From positions 1 through 5,838 of the forward strand of contig JAAYMJ010000290.1 in NCBI GenBank assembly GCA_012521455.1: a DNA stretch of 5,838 nt, written 5' to 3'. Positions 1 through 5,838 of this stretch are shown piece by piece. The stretch comes from Clostridiaceae bacterium (GTDB lineage: Bacteria > Bacillota > Clostridia > UMGS1883 > JAAYMJ01). The translations under genes were made by a program, and so were the position numbers. Positions within the stretch are counted from its first letter, which is position 1, and each line of letters begins with the position of its first letter. A model generated the notes under the pieces. It was not told where the DNA came from. It was given only the letters and a program-made list of their open reading frames with translations, and did no database searches.

Positions 1-115
1 AGCTCGCCGTTTGAATGGTAGATTTCAAGCTTGTATAATCCCGCCTTATCCACATTTACTTTTAAGGTTAAAGCGTCATTTGTGCCGCCTTGGATATTTG
101 AAACATAGGAGCCCC
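1..115. repeat. Terminal direct repeat, left copy (115 bp, circular overlap)
   Basis: These 115 bases are identical, base for base, to 5724-5838. The repeat is wholly coding on the minus strand, covering part of the third CBM35-like module (around AGLYKLEIYHSNGEL) in the same codon phase in both copies. Exact identity at both extreme ends is the usual sign of a circular contig or a graph loop. Confidence 0.97.
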
Positions 116-2405
116 CTGACGCGTAGGGGTTGGCTGTAATTCTTGCGTTGCCTGAAAGTTCTTGGCTTTCGGCTTCAATTATGGTTTTAGTATCTTCGTC
201 ATTTACCTTTTTAACCCTTAAATAGTCCACAGCGCAGGGCGCTGTCGCGTCAATATCAATAATGTTTATTCCTTCTTGAAGGTAGATGGTTTTTACAGTA
301 TTGTCCCATTTGCCGCCTGTGTTTTTAATGGGTAGGGTTGCTATTTTGTTATTTAAATTTATGGCGTCATTGTCAAGATAAAGGTTTACCGCGCCTTCCT
401 GTTGTGAGCTGTACCTTAAAATCACGTTGTATAGGCCGCCTTTATCAACAGCGACGGTAAATCTCGCGCCGTTTCCACCGGGCACGCTTCCTTTGTCAAG
501 ACCTGTAATATAGCCAAAGGAAGAATAGTTTTCAATTTCAGATTCTATAAAAACAGGCGTTGTGGTTTTTCCATTTAGCATGTTAAAGTCGGAAAACTCT
601 GCCTCGTAAATTTTGTCAAATACGGGCTGGTCTTGCCCCACATAAGTAAATCTGACAACGTCCATGGAAGCGCCCTGCGGGGTATCAAGCGCGCCCCTGA
701 AGGATAGGGTGTGGTCCCCTTCGGTTAGGAATATGTAATCGGAATAAAGACCTTCCATTTGCCATAGCAATGTGTTTTGCAAAACTAAAATTTGTGGGTC
801 GGAACCGTCAACGGACAGGGTGTGCTTTACGGTTTGCGGGTTGTTTTGCGCGGTGTTGGATGAATTTACCCCGTAACCGTTTCCGTAGATAATGTCCATT
901 TTATATAGCCCTGTAAAGGGAACGGAAATCTTCATGTCAAAACCGTCGTTTTGGGAGTCCATCATATTTACGCGGTAGCCCCCGCTTTTTGCGTAAGTCC
1001 ACGGGTCGCTGGTTTTATTTGCCCTTCCGATTAGTTTTGCGTTTTCCACTTCATAGCTTTGCTGCCATCTTCCTTTGTAAACTTTAAAATCCGCGTCTTC
1101 ATTTGCTTTTGTTACGGTAATCCTGTACGCGCTGTAATCGTCCATGCCGTCTAGTATAATTGAAACTTCCCCGCCAATCACTTTGTATGTGCCTGTTTGT
1201 ATAACTTCAGGGTCAAGGCTTGGACCGTGGAAGGCGGTCCATGGCGTTCTTTCAATTACGACTTTAACCGCTTTTGCGTCTTTGAAGGTTTCGGATGTGT
1301 CCAAATTCTTTAAAACTATGTTTGATGTGCCGTTTATTCCACCGAAAAGGACATGGGATATTTTTTTATTGTCGTCTAATGACGCAAGGCCGTACAATTC
1401 CGTGCGGGCGGTGGAGGTTGTAACCTTTAGGGTTTCGCCGCTCATATCCCCGTACCATTTATAAAGCCACCATGTCCCGTTTGGCATGTTGTTGTCGGCA
1501 ACAAGGTCGTTCAGGCTTCCCGCGTTGTGCCAGTAAGCAAGGCAGGCCGCCACTTTGTTTTCTTCAAATAGGGCAATCCAGTTTACCAGTTTCCCCGGAA
1601 CGTTTACATGGTCCTGGGGCGCGTATTCGTTAATAACTATTTCTTTTTCGGGTATGTTGTACTTTTTTTCTAAATTCCTGTAATGGGCAAGCTGTGACGG
1701 GAATGTATTTAGGCAGTTTGTCTGCAAGTCGTGCCATGTAATGACATCGGGCAGGCAGTTATTTTGAACGCAAAAGTTTAGGAAATTGTCATAGGTGTTT
1801 TCAAGGTAGACTGCTAAATTCATGCCCCCGATTAATGCGTCGGGGTCTAGGGATTTTATTAAATTGCAAATTGTAAGCCAGTTTTGGAAAAAGTTTTGCT
1901 GGACTTGGGAATTGGAATTTATATTGTTATACCATATGCTGTCGGGTTCGTTAAAAGGAATGTAGACGATTTTGCCTGAAAAATTCGGGTCGCTTTCCCG
2001 GAGCGCCTTGATTTTTTGAACTTCTTCACTGACTTTATTTAGATAATCGTCAAAGGAAGTAAATTCATAAGGCCAAAGGGCGTATATGTCCTGTAGGTAT
2101 ACTTGGACATATTTACCGCCGGAATAGATAAAGGTTTTGGTGGTGTCTAAAACGTCACCAGTGGGGTGCTGAAGCCCGTCTGGCGCTTTTTGCACAGCGG
2201 TGTGGGGCTTTAAGGGAATAAGAAGGTTTATGTTTGGGGAATTTTCGGTCCCCAGCCCGTACAAAAAGCCTGATGCGCCATACATTAAAGCCCCCGTCTT
2301 TTGGGAATAGTCAACTGTCAGGGTGGGATAAATTTGAGCGTTTATGCTTGGGACATAAATCAAACACACGAAAAAGACCAAAAAAACCGATACGAGCTTT
2401 TTCAT
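1..2405 (-). CDS. Secreted GH39-like glycoside hydrolase, N-terminal part (3' end runs off window)
   Basis: The open frame starts at the ATG at 2405-2403 and stays open to base 1 (801 full codons). GGAGGG lies 5 bases upstream and fixes the start. Residues 1-23 form a signal peptide (MKK, hydrophobic core, I-N-A/Q cleavage), so the enzyme is exported. Residues about 30-320 look like a clan GH-A (beta/alpha)8 barrel. FNEPD gives candidate acid/base Glu153, INEYA gives candidate nucleophile Glu260 (107 residues apart, as expected for strands 4 and 7), and WHD (224-226) and YWH also fit. The stretch after NEPD, with IKSLDPDA, IGG and PDVITWH, resembles GH39; the exact family is uncertain. Residues about 323-435 look like the accompanying beta-sandwich. 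Carbohydrate-binding modules of CBM6/35 type follow at about 450-592 and 600-735, and the start of a third (IEAESQ, YASGGSYVSN) at 742. The substrate is unknown; a plant or host polysaccharide is inferred. If the ends are joined, the frame continues into the C-terminal part at 3515-5838, giving 1537 aa. Confidence 0.88.
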   Translation of the reverse strand, partial: MKKLVSVFLVFFVCLIYVPSINAQIYPTLTVDYSQKTGALMYGASGFLYGLGTENSPNINLLIPLKPHTAVQKAPDGLQHPTGDVLDTTKTFIYSGGKYVQVYLQDIYALWPYEFTSFDDYLNKVSEEVQKIKALRESDPNFSGKIVYIPFNEPDSIWYNNINSNSQVQQNFFQNWLTICNLIKSLDPDALIGGMNLAVYLENTYDNFLNFCVQNNCLPDVITWHDLQTNCLNTFPSQLAHYRNLEKKYNIPEKEIVINEYAPQDHVNVPGKLVNWIALFEENKVAACLAYWHNAGSLNDLVADNNMPNGTWWLYKWYGDMSGETLKVTTSTARTELYGLASLDDNKKISHVLFGGINGTSNIVLKNLDTSETFKDAKAVKVVIERTPWTAFHGPSLDPEVIQTGTYKVIGGEVSIILDGMDDYSAYRITVTKANEDADFKVYKGRWQQSYEVENAKLIGRANKTSDPWTYAKSGGYRVNMMDSQNDGFDMKISVPFTGLYKMDIIYGNGYGVNSSNTAQNNPQTVKHTLSVDGSDPQILVLQNTLLWQMEGLYSDYIFLTEGDHTLSFRGALDTPQGASMDVVRFTYVGQDQPVFDKIYEAEFSDFNMLNGKTTTPVFIESEIENYSSFGYITGLDKGSVPGGNGARFTVAVDKGGLYNVILRYSSQQEGAVNLYLDNDAINLNNKIATLPIKNTGGKWDNTVKTIYLQEGINIIDIDATAPCAVDYLRVKKVNDEDTKTIIEAESQELSGNARITANPYASGGSYVSNIQGGTNDALTLKVNVDKAGLYKLEIYHSNGE

Positions 2406-2410
2406 TTTTT

Positions 2411-2416
2411 CCCTCC
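2411..2416 (-). promoter_or_regulatory. Ribosome binding site of the glycoside hydrolase
   Basis: On the minus strand GGAGGG is followed by five A residues and then the ATG at 2405. This near-consensus Shine-Dalgarno site settles the start codon and implies strong translation once the gene is transcribed. Confidence 0.9.
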
Positions 2417-2439
2417 GTATGTATTAAATTCTCATTTTA

Positions 2440-2468
2440 AGTATATTTGTTTTTATTTGTAAATTAAA
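2440..2468 (-). promoter_or_regulatory. Predicted activator-dependent promoter of the glycoside hydrolase
   Basis: Reading the minus strand, a good -10 (TATACT, 2445-2440) lies 17 bp from a poor -35 (TTTAAT, 2468-2463). Transcription would start near 2433, leaving a leader of about 28 nt. A good -10 with a weak -35 next to a proximal direct-repeat half-site is typical of promoters that need an AraC-type activator. This is a prediction by eye. Confidence 0.6.
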
Positions 2469-2500
2469 TGTAACTATGTTGACTTTATATGTAACCATGT
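2468..2500. promoter_or_regulatory. AraC-type operator: two 12-bp direct repeats 21 bp apart
   Basis: ATGTAACTATGT (2468-2479) and ATGTAACCATGT (2489-2500) match at 11 of 12 positions and are offset by exactly 21 bp, two helical turns. This spacing equals that of adjacent half-sites bound by AraC at araBAD. The repeat nearer the hydrolase touches its predicted -35, as expected for activation by contact with RNA polymerase. The pair also covers the regulator's own promoter. The likely binding protein is the adjacent AraC-family regulator, by inference. Confidence 0.72.
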
Positions 2501-2506
2501 GATATT
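2479..2506 (+). promoter_or_regulatory. Predicted promoter of the AraC-family regulator
   Basis: TTGACT (2479-2484) lies 16 bp from GATATT (2501-2506), with a TG one base upstream of the -10 as in extended -10 promoters. The predicted start is near 2513, which leaves about 26 nt of leader before the ATG at 2539 and argues against the ATG at 2509. The distal operator repeat occupies the spacer just before the -10, so binding there should affect regulator expression. Confidence 0.6.
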
Positions 2507-2524
2507 GTATGATTAAAGCATTAA

Positions 2525-2530
2525 AAAGGG
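2525..2530 (+). promoter_or_regulatory. Ribosome binding site of the AraC-family regulator
   Basis: AAAGGG lies 8 bases before the ATG at 2539. It is weaker than the hydrolase site, fitting a modestly expressed regulator. The alternative ATG at 2509 has no purine-rich sequence before it. Confidence 0.6.
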
Positions 2531-2538
2531 CGATTTGT

Positions 2539-3345
2539 ATGAATGTTTTTAAAAATTATTTTATAAAAGATATTGATGAAAGCATGGATATTTATGTGAT
2601 ACAATACGGGGAAGAGGAGTGCAGGCCCGGGCATTACTTTGGCCCTTATGTGCGGGAAAAACATATCCTTCACTATGTTTACAGCGGGAAAGGGATTTTC
2701 CAAGTTGGGGGAAAGACCTATCATTTGACAAAGGGACAGGCCTTTTTGATTTTTCCAAACCAGCTTATCTTTTATAAAGCCGACGAACATGAACCGTGGG
2801 TTTACCGATGGGTTGAATTTGGGGGCAAGCGTATTGACACTTTTTTAAAATGCGCAAACCTTTCTGAAGAAAACCCGATTTATACTGAAAAAGAGCCCTA
2901 TTATGCCGGCGAGGTTTTAAAAAATATTTTGGATGAAGGGGAAATGTCGAATTTTAAAGCCATCGGGTGGTTTTATTTATTTGCCGACGCGTTAAGTTAC
3001 GAAAACAAAAAAAGCTATACCCCGCAAGAGGAATATGTGAAAAAAGCGGTTGCCTATATTAAATCCCACTATAATGAAAAGATAAATATTATAGAACTTG
3101 CAAATTTTATTGGCATTGACAGAAGCTACTTGTCAAGGCTTTTTCGCCAGTATGAGGGGGTAAGCATAAAAAGATTTATTTATAATTACAGGATGGAGGT
3201 TTCAAAGAATTTTTTAAAAAACAGCTCACTATCCATTGGTGAGATTTCAAGGTCGGTGGGGTATCCTGACCCCATGGATTTTTCAAAGGCGTTCAAAAAA
3301 GCTTTCGGGGTATCCCCCACAGACTGGCGCAAAAACAATAATTAA
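2539..3345 (+). CDS. AraC-family transcriptional regulator
   Basis: This is a cytoplasmic DNA-binding regulator of 268 aa, the usual size for the family. The N-terminal half (about residues 25-95) looks like an AraC-type cupin sugar-sensing domain: HYVYSGKGIFQVGGK, then LTKGQAFLIFPNQ and WVYRWVEFGG. The C-terminal 100 residues carry the double helix-turn-helix: first HTH about 183-203 (IIELANFIGIDRSYLSRLF), second about 232-257 (IGEISRSVGY, FSKAFKKAFG), ending in the family hallmark GVSPTDWRK. An in-frame ATG at 2509 would add 10 residues, but it has no ribosome binding site and lies at or before the predicted transcription start. The ATG at 2539 has AAAGGG eight bases upstream and is preferred. 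The gene is divergent from the glycoside hydrolase at 2405, with 133 bp between starts, which suggests it controls that gene and probably itself. The effector is unknown; a sugar released by the hydrolase is a reasonable inference. Confidence 0.93.
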   Translation: MNVFKNYFIKDIDESMDIYVIQYGEEECRPGHYFGPYVREKHILHYVYSGKGIFQVGGKTYHLTKGQAFLIFPNQLIFYKADEHEPWVYRWVEFGGKRIDTFLKCANLSEENPIYTEKEPYYAGEVLKNILDEGEMSNFKAIGWFYLFADALSYENKKSYTPQEEYVKKAVAYIKSHYNEKINIIELANFIGIDRSYLSRLFRQYEGVSIKRFIYNYRMEVSKNFLKNSSLSIGEISRSVGYPDPMDFSKAFKKAFGVSPTDWRKNNN

Positions 3346-3393
3346 AAATATTTGCTTTGGTGTGATGGTAAAAAATTTAAGTAGTAAACAATA

Positions 3394-3426
3394 AAAAGCC
3401 ATTGTGGTTTTATCACAATGGCTTTT
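3394..3426. terminator. Bidirectional hairpin terminator between convergent genes
   Basis: A perfect 13-bp stem (AAAAGCCATTGTG with CACAATGGCTTTT) closes a 7-base loop. It starts 48 bases after the regulator's stop codon. T runs follow on both strands, longer on the minus strand (TTTTTATTG), so it can stop the regulator transcript and act as backup for the hydrolase transcript. Confidence 0.85.
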
Positions 3427-3486
3427 GTAACGGGTAGTTTTGTATCTTTTTTCTTTCAAAAAATCTTTTTTATTTTTCAACCTGAC

Positions 3487-3516
3487 AAAAAAGGGGCAGG
3501 AATGCCCCGTTTTTTT
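3487..3516. terminator. Rho-independent terminator immediately after the hydrolase stop
   Basis: The GC-rich stem GGGGCA/TGCCCC (3493-3498 and 3503-3508) has a 4-base loop. It is flanked by six A residues on the left and seven T residues on the right, giving a U tract on either strand. On the minus strand it begins 6 bases after the TAA at 3515. It can also catch read-through from the regulator. Confidence 0.88.
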
Positions 3517-5838
3517 AACTTGCTAATTTTGTGTAGGGAAAAAGGCTTTTTAAATCCCACACAAAGAGTTTGTAGGCGCAATTTTTGTCAAACGCGTCAG
3601 GAAGGGGTATTTCCACAGCGGGAGAAGCCGCCTTTTTGGTTGTTACGCTTTCTAATTTATTGTCCTTGTACTTGGCGATTATAAAGGTTACATCCCCTTG
3701 GGAGGTGTGGCTGATATACGCTTTGTTGTTTTCAATGTACGCGCTGTTGACGCTAACTATTTGCGGGTTTAGGTTGATTACGTCAAACAAAAAATCCGCG
3801 TTTTTATAAATCTTTATTTCACTGACGTTTGCATAATCCAACAGGCAGGTATACCTTATATAGCGGTACATTGTATCGCTGGATAAAAATTTGTCCGCGG
3901 TAACTTTTGTTTCGGTATAATACGGGGGCGCGGTGGGGATTACATAGAGTTTTACCCAGTTTTCCCCGTCTTTTGAGGCTAAAAACATACCCCCTACCAT
4001 GCGGTTTGCGTAAGTATCCCTTGGGACATAGCCGATTTGGGAAATGTCCGTGATTTCGCCTAAATCCACCTGACAGTAGCCGCCCACTAACCCGTCAAAG
4101 AAGGTGGAGTTATTTCCGTCAAAGGCGTATTGCGCAACTGTTGTGGGAACGTTATTCCATGAGGGTGTGCCTGTGATAACTTTGTTTGATAAGTCAACGG
4201 GGATGTATTCCCGTTTTACTAAAACTTTTTCGCGGATTATTATATAGTTTACCATGGAGCCGCCGTAGCCGTCGGGGTCAAGGGATATGTTATAGGTTAA
4301 AAAGCCCCCGGTTACTTTTGCGGAATTTAGTAAAATTATCGGGCTTTCGGGGTTTGTTGTGGGTATGATTGAGTTTTGCACGGTTTCCCCGTTTATGGTC
4401 ACATGGGATTTACGGTTCACATTTCCCCCCATCCATGATGATGGCGCGTAATAAGCTGTTTCAATGGTGTATTCCCCGTTTGGCAGCTCAAACTTGTAAG
4501 TAATGCCTGGTTTTGGGTTCATGTTGTCCTGGTCTTTTGCGTAGCGGTAAGATACCACTTTGCTGCGTCCGTCGGTTAAGTCATATTCATAGGGCCAGGT
4601 CAGCCTCCCTGTAAGGAGGGTGGGATATGTTTCGTTTGGTGTATAGTCGTCAACAACACCCCAGTATTTTCCCGTAACAGGGTCTTTTCCATAGAACTGC
4701 TCGGTTACGCTGTTATAAATCCCGAATTTGTCCCCTTCAGACAAAGTATACGGGTTGGGGTCCCCGCAGTCCACAAAGTAAAGGATTGCGCTGTCGATAT
4801 GCTCATTTGAAAGGGAAAAATCGTCAAGGTAGATTACGCCCTGTGCCTGTGCCCCGATTGATAAGGAATTGTTTTGGGCAAAGACCCTCATTTCGTATCT
4901 TTGGTATTTGTCAGAAACCACATATGTTTTGCTTTCATCCCCTGAAAGCAAAGTCAGGCTTCCGTTTCCTTTTGCGTATACAAATAAGCTGTATATCCCG
5001 TCTTCAATGCCAGTTATGCTTTGGGTGATTTTCCCGCCGTCTAGTTTTAAATAGTGTTTGGAAGAAAGCCTGTTTTCCTCATCGCTTTCAACCGCCGCGC
5101 TGCCTTCTGCCTCAAAGTAAGATAAATCCCCAAAGCCGAAGGAGGAGTTTTTAATGTATTTGTCCATGTTTTCGGGGTTTTCAAAGGCAACATAAAAGGT
5201 GGTGTCGGAATTTACCTGATAGGTCAATTTGAATATGCCGCCTTCTTTTTGGATTAAACTTGATATATCGGTGGAATTTGCCCTTACGCTGATTTTGCTT
5301 TCCTCGTAATCTGGCGTAAAGAACAAGCTGACGCTTTCACCCGCTTGGGCATAGTTTTTATCCATTAGGACTTTGCCGCCGCTGGTGGAGTAGACTTTTA
5401 GCATAAGCTTTCCTTCATCTGAAAGGGCGGTATCCAAATACGCGGGATATATTATAAACTTGTCAAAGTTGGGGGTGTAATTTACCAAAGTGTGATATGT
5501 TATGTTTCCCGGAGTTCCTGTGCCGCAGCGCAAAATCCTGTAGTTATCGTTATAAATTTTTATTGAGTTTTCCCCTTCGTTTAAGTAAACGGGTAAAGTA
5601 TATGGCCTGAAGTTTTCGTCTGAATAGGTGTTTTTAAAGTATAGCCTTACAGGTTCGTTTCCGTTTACTTTAAAGGAGGCGTATCTGTCCACAATCTGGG
5701 CGTTGTAGTCATGGGCGCCGAAAAGCTCGCCGTTTGAATGGTAGATTTCAAGCTTGTATAATCCCGCCTTATCCACATTTACTTTTAAGGTTAAAGCGTC
5801 ATTTGTGCCGCCTTGGATATTTGAAACATAGGAGCCCC
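3515..5838 (-). CDS. Multi-module carbohydrate-binding protein, C-terminal part of the glycoside hydrolase (5' end runs off window)
   Basis: The frame is open from base 5838 to the TAA at 3517-3515, and no true start is visible. A GTG at 5776 lies inside a module and is not a credible start. Numbering follows the joined 1537-aa protein. Residues up to about 895 complete a CBM35-like module (YNAQIVDRYASFKVNG, NFRPYTLPVYLNEGEN, NYTPNFDKF). About 899-982 resembles an extracellular bacterial repeat domain (GGKVLMDKNYAQAGESVSL). About 992-1109 looks like a CBM4/9-type jelly roll (SSFGFGDLSYFEAEG to VIYLDDFSLSN). About 1112-1302 is malectin-like (YFVDCGDPNPY, ITYKFELPNGEYTIETAYYA). About 1309-1444 is an F5/8 type C or CBM32-like domain (AQYAFDGNNSTFFDG, CQVDLGEITDISQIGYVPR, SKDGENWVKLY). 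The last 90 residues form a C-terminal domain ending YKLFVWDLKSLFPY. No dockerin, LPXTG anchor or S-layer domain is seen. A hairpin terminator begins 6 bases past the stop codon. Alternatively this is the tail of a second, paralogous gene sharing the 115-bp module sequence. Confidence 0.85.
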   Translation of the reverse strand, partial: GSYVSNIQGGTNDALTLKVNVDKAGLYKLEIYHSNGELFGAHDYNAQIVDRYASFKVNGNEPVRLYFKNTYSDENFRPYTLPVYLNEGENSIKIYNDNYRILRCGTGTPGNITYHTLVNYTPNFDKFIIYPAYLDTALSDEGKLMLKVYSTSGGKVLMDKNYAQAGESVSLFFTPDYEESKISVRANSTDISSLIQKEGGIFKLTYQVNSDTTFYVAFENPENMDKYIKNSSFGFGDLSYFEAEGSAAVESDEENRLSSKHYLKLDGGKITQSITGIEDGIYSLFVYAKGNGSLTLLSGDESKTYVVSDKYQRYEMRVFAQNNSLSIGAQAQGVIYLDDFSLSNEHIDSAILYFVDCGDPNPYTLSEGDKFGIYNSVTEQFYGKDPVTGKYWGVVDDYTPNETYPTLLTGRLTWPYEYDLTDGRSKVVSYRYAKDQDNMNPKPGITYKFELPNGEYTIETAYYAPSSWMGGNVNRKSHVTINGETVQNSIIPTTNPESPIILLNSAKVTGGFLTYNISLDPDGYGGSMVNYIIIREKVLVKREYIPVDLSNKVITGTPSWNNVPTTVAQYAFDGNNSTFFDGLVGGYCQVDLGEITDISQIGYVPRDTYANRMVGGMFLASKDGENWVKLYVIPTAPPYYTETKVTADKFLSSDTMYRYIRYTCLLDYANVSEIKIYKNADFLFDVINLNPQIVSVNSAYIENNKAYISHTSQGDVTFIIAKYKDNKLESVTTKKAASPAVEIPLPDAFDKNCAYKLFVWDLKSLFPYTKLAS
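5724..5838. repeat. Terminal direct repeat, right copy (115 bp, circular overlap)
   Basis: This is the second copy of bases 1-115, with no mismatch. Removing one copy leaves a 5723-bp unit. Base 5723 then precedes base 1, completing the split Leu802 codon (CT plus T) and restoring one uninterrupted minus-strand frame. Confidence 0.97.

Noticed and set aside
1..115. The terminal repeats as transposon or phage terminal repeats.
   Set aside because: They are direct, wholly protein-coding in one continuous module, and no transposase, integrase or phage gene is present.
1144..1464. Plus-strand open frame of 106 codons opposite the hydrolase gene.
   Set aside because: It is a shadow of the minus-strand coding region, with no recognisable domain and no ribosome binding site.
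2364..2366. Cys14 of the hydrolase signal peptide as a lipoprotein attachment site.
   Set aside because: The residue before it is Val rather than Gly, Ala or Ser, and a normal signal peptidase I site (I-N-A/Q) follows at residue 23.
2509..2538. A 10-residue N-terminal extension of the AraC-family regulator starting at the ATG at 2509.
   Set aside because: There is no ribosome binding site before it, it lies at or upstream of the predicted transcription start, and the family-like sequence begins after the ATG at 2539.
2406..2538. A replication origin or iteron array in the divergent intergenic region.
   Set aside because: Only two repeats are present, and they are better explained as an operator. 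No DnaA-box cluster or Rep gene is visible.
3418..3809. Plus-strand open frames running from the terminator region into the hydrolase 3' end.
   Set aside because: They begin inside a terminator hairpin or overlap the real minus-strand gene, and their products show no family resemblance.
5774..5776. GTG at 5776 as the start of a 753-aa protein.
   Set aside because: It lies inside a CBM35-like module, has no signal peptide or ribosome site, and the frame stays open to the window end. The identical codon in the left copy is internal Val785.

Overview
The window reads as DNA from an uncultured anaerobic Clostridia-type Firmicute, perhaps from gut, rumen or digester. The evidence is moderate-to-low GC, strong GGAGG-type ribosome binding sites, a large secreted multi-module carbohydrate-active enzyme, an AraC-type sugar regulator, and a C-terminal domain ending in the YKLFVWDLKSLFPY style common in clostridial secreted proteins. 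The taxonomic placement is inference.

Layout: bases 1-2405 (minus strand) hold the N-terminal part of a secreted glycoside hydrolase: signal peptide, GH39-like clan GH-A catalytic module, beta-sandwich, and two CBM6/35-like modules plus the first half of a third. A divergent regulatory region (about 2406-2538) carries two promoters and a pair of 12-bp direct repeats exactly 21 bp apart, laid out like AraC-family half-sites. Bases 2539-3345 (plus strand) encode an AraC-family regulator. A convergent intergenic stretch (3346-3514) has two strong hairpin terminators. Bases 3515-5838 (minus strand) hold the C-terminal part of a secreted multi-module protein: second half of a CBM35-like module, bacterial-repeat-like domain, CBM4/9-like module, malectin-like module, F5/8C (CBM32-like) module and a C-terminal domain.

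The key observation is that the first 115 bases are identical to the last 115 (5724-5838). If the ends are joined, the window becomes a 5723-bp circle. The two minus-strand partial genes then fuse in frame into a single 1538-codon gene (1537 aa) whose third CBM35-like module is completed across the join. The circle would contain only two genes, the regulator and the giant hydrolase, sharing one divergent control region and one convergent terminator region, with about 95% coding density. No replication, mobilisation, integrase or transposase gene is visible. The circle may be a real excised or amplified DNA circle, a collapsed chromosomal tandem duplication, or an assembly loop through a module shared by two neighbouring paralogous genes. 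Sequence alone cannot separate these.

Functionally, the regulator probably senses a sugar through its cupin-like domain, binds the 21-bp-spaced repeats, activates the weak-(-35) hydrolase promoter and overlaps its own promoter. The hydrolase is exported to act on a polysaccharide held by several binding modules.
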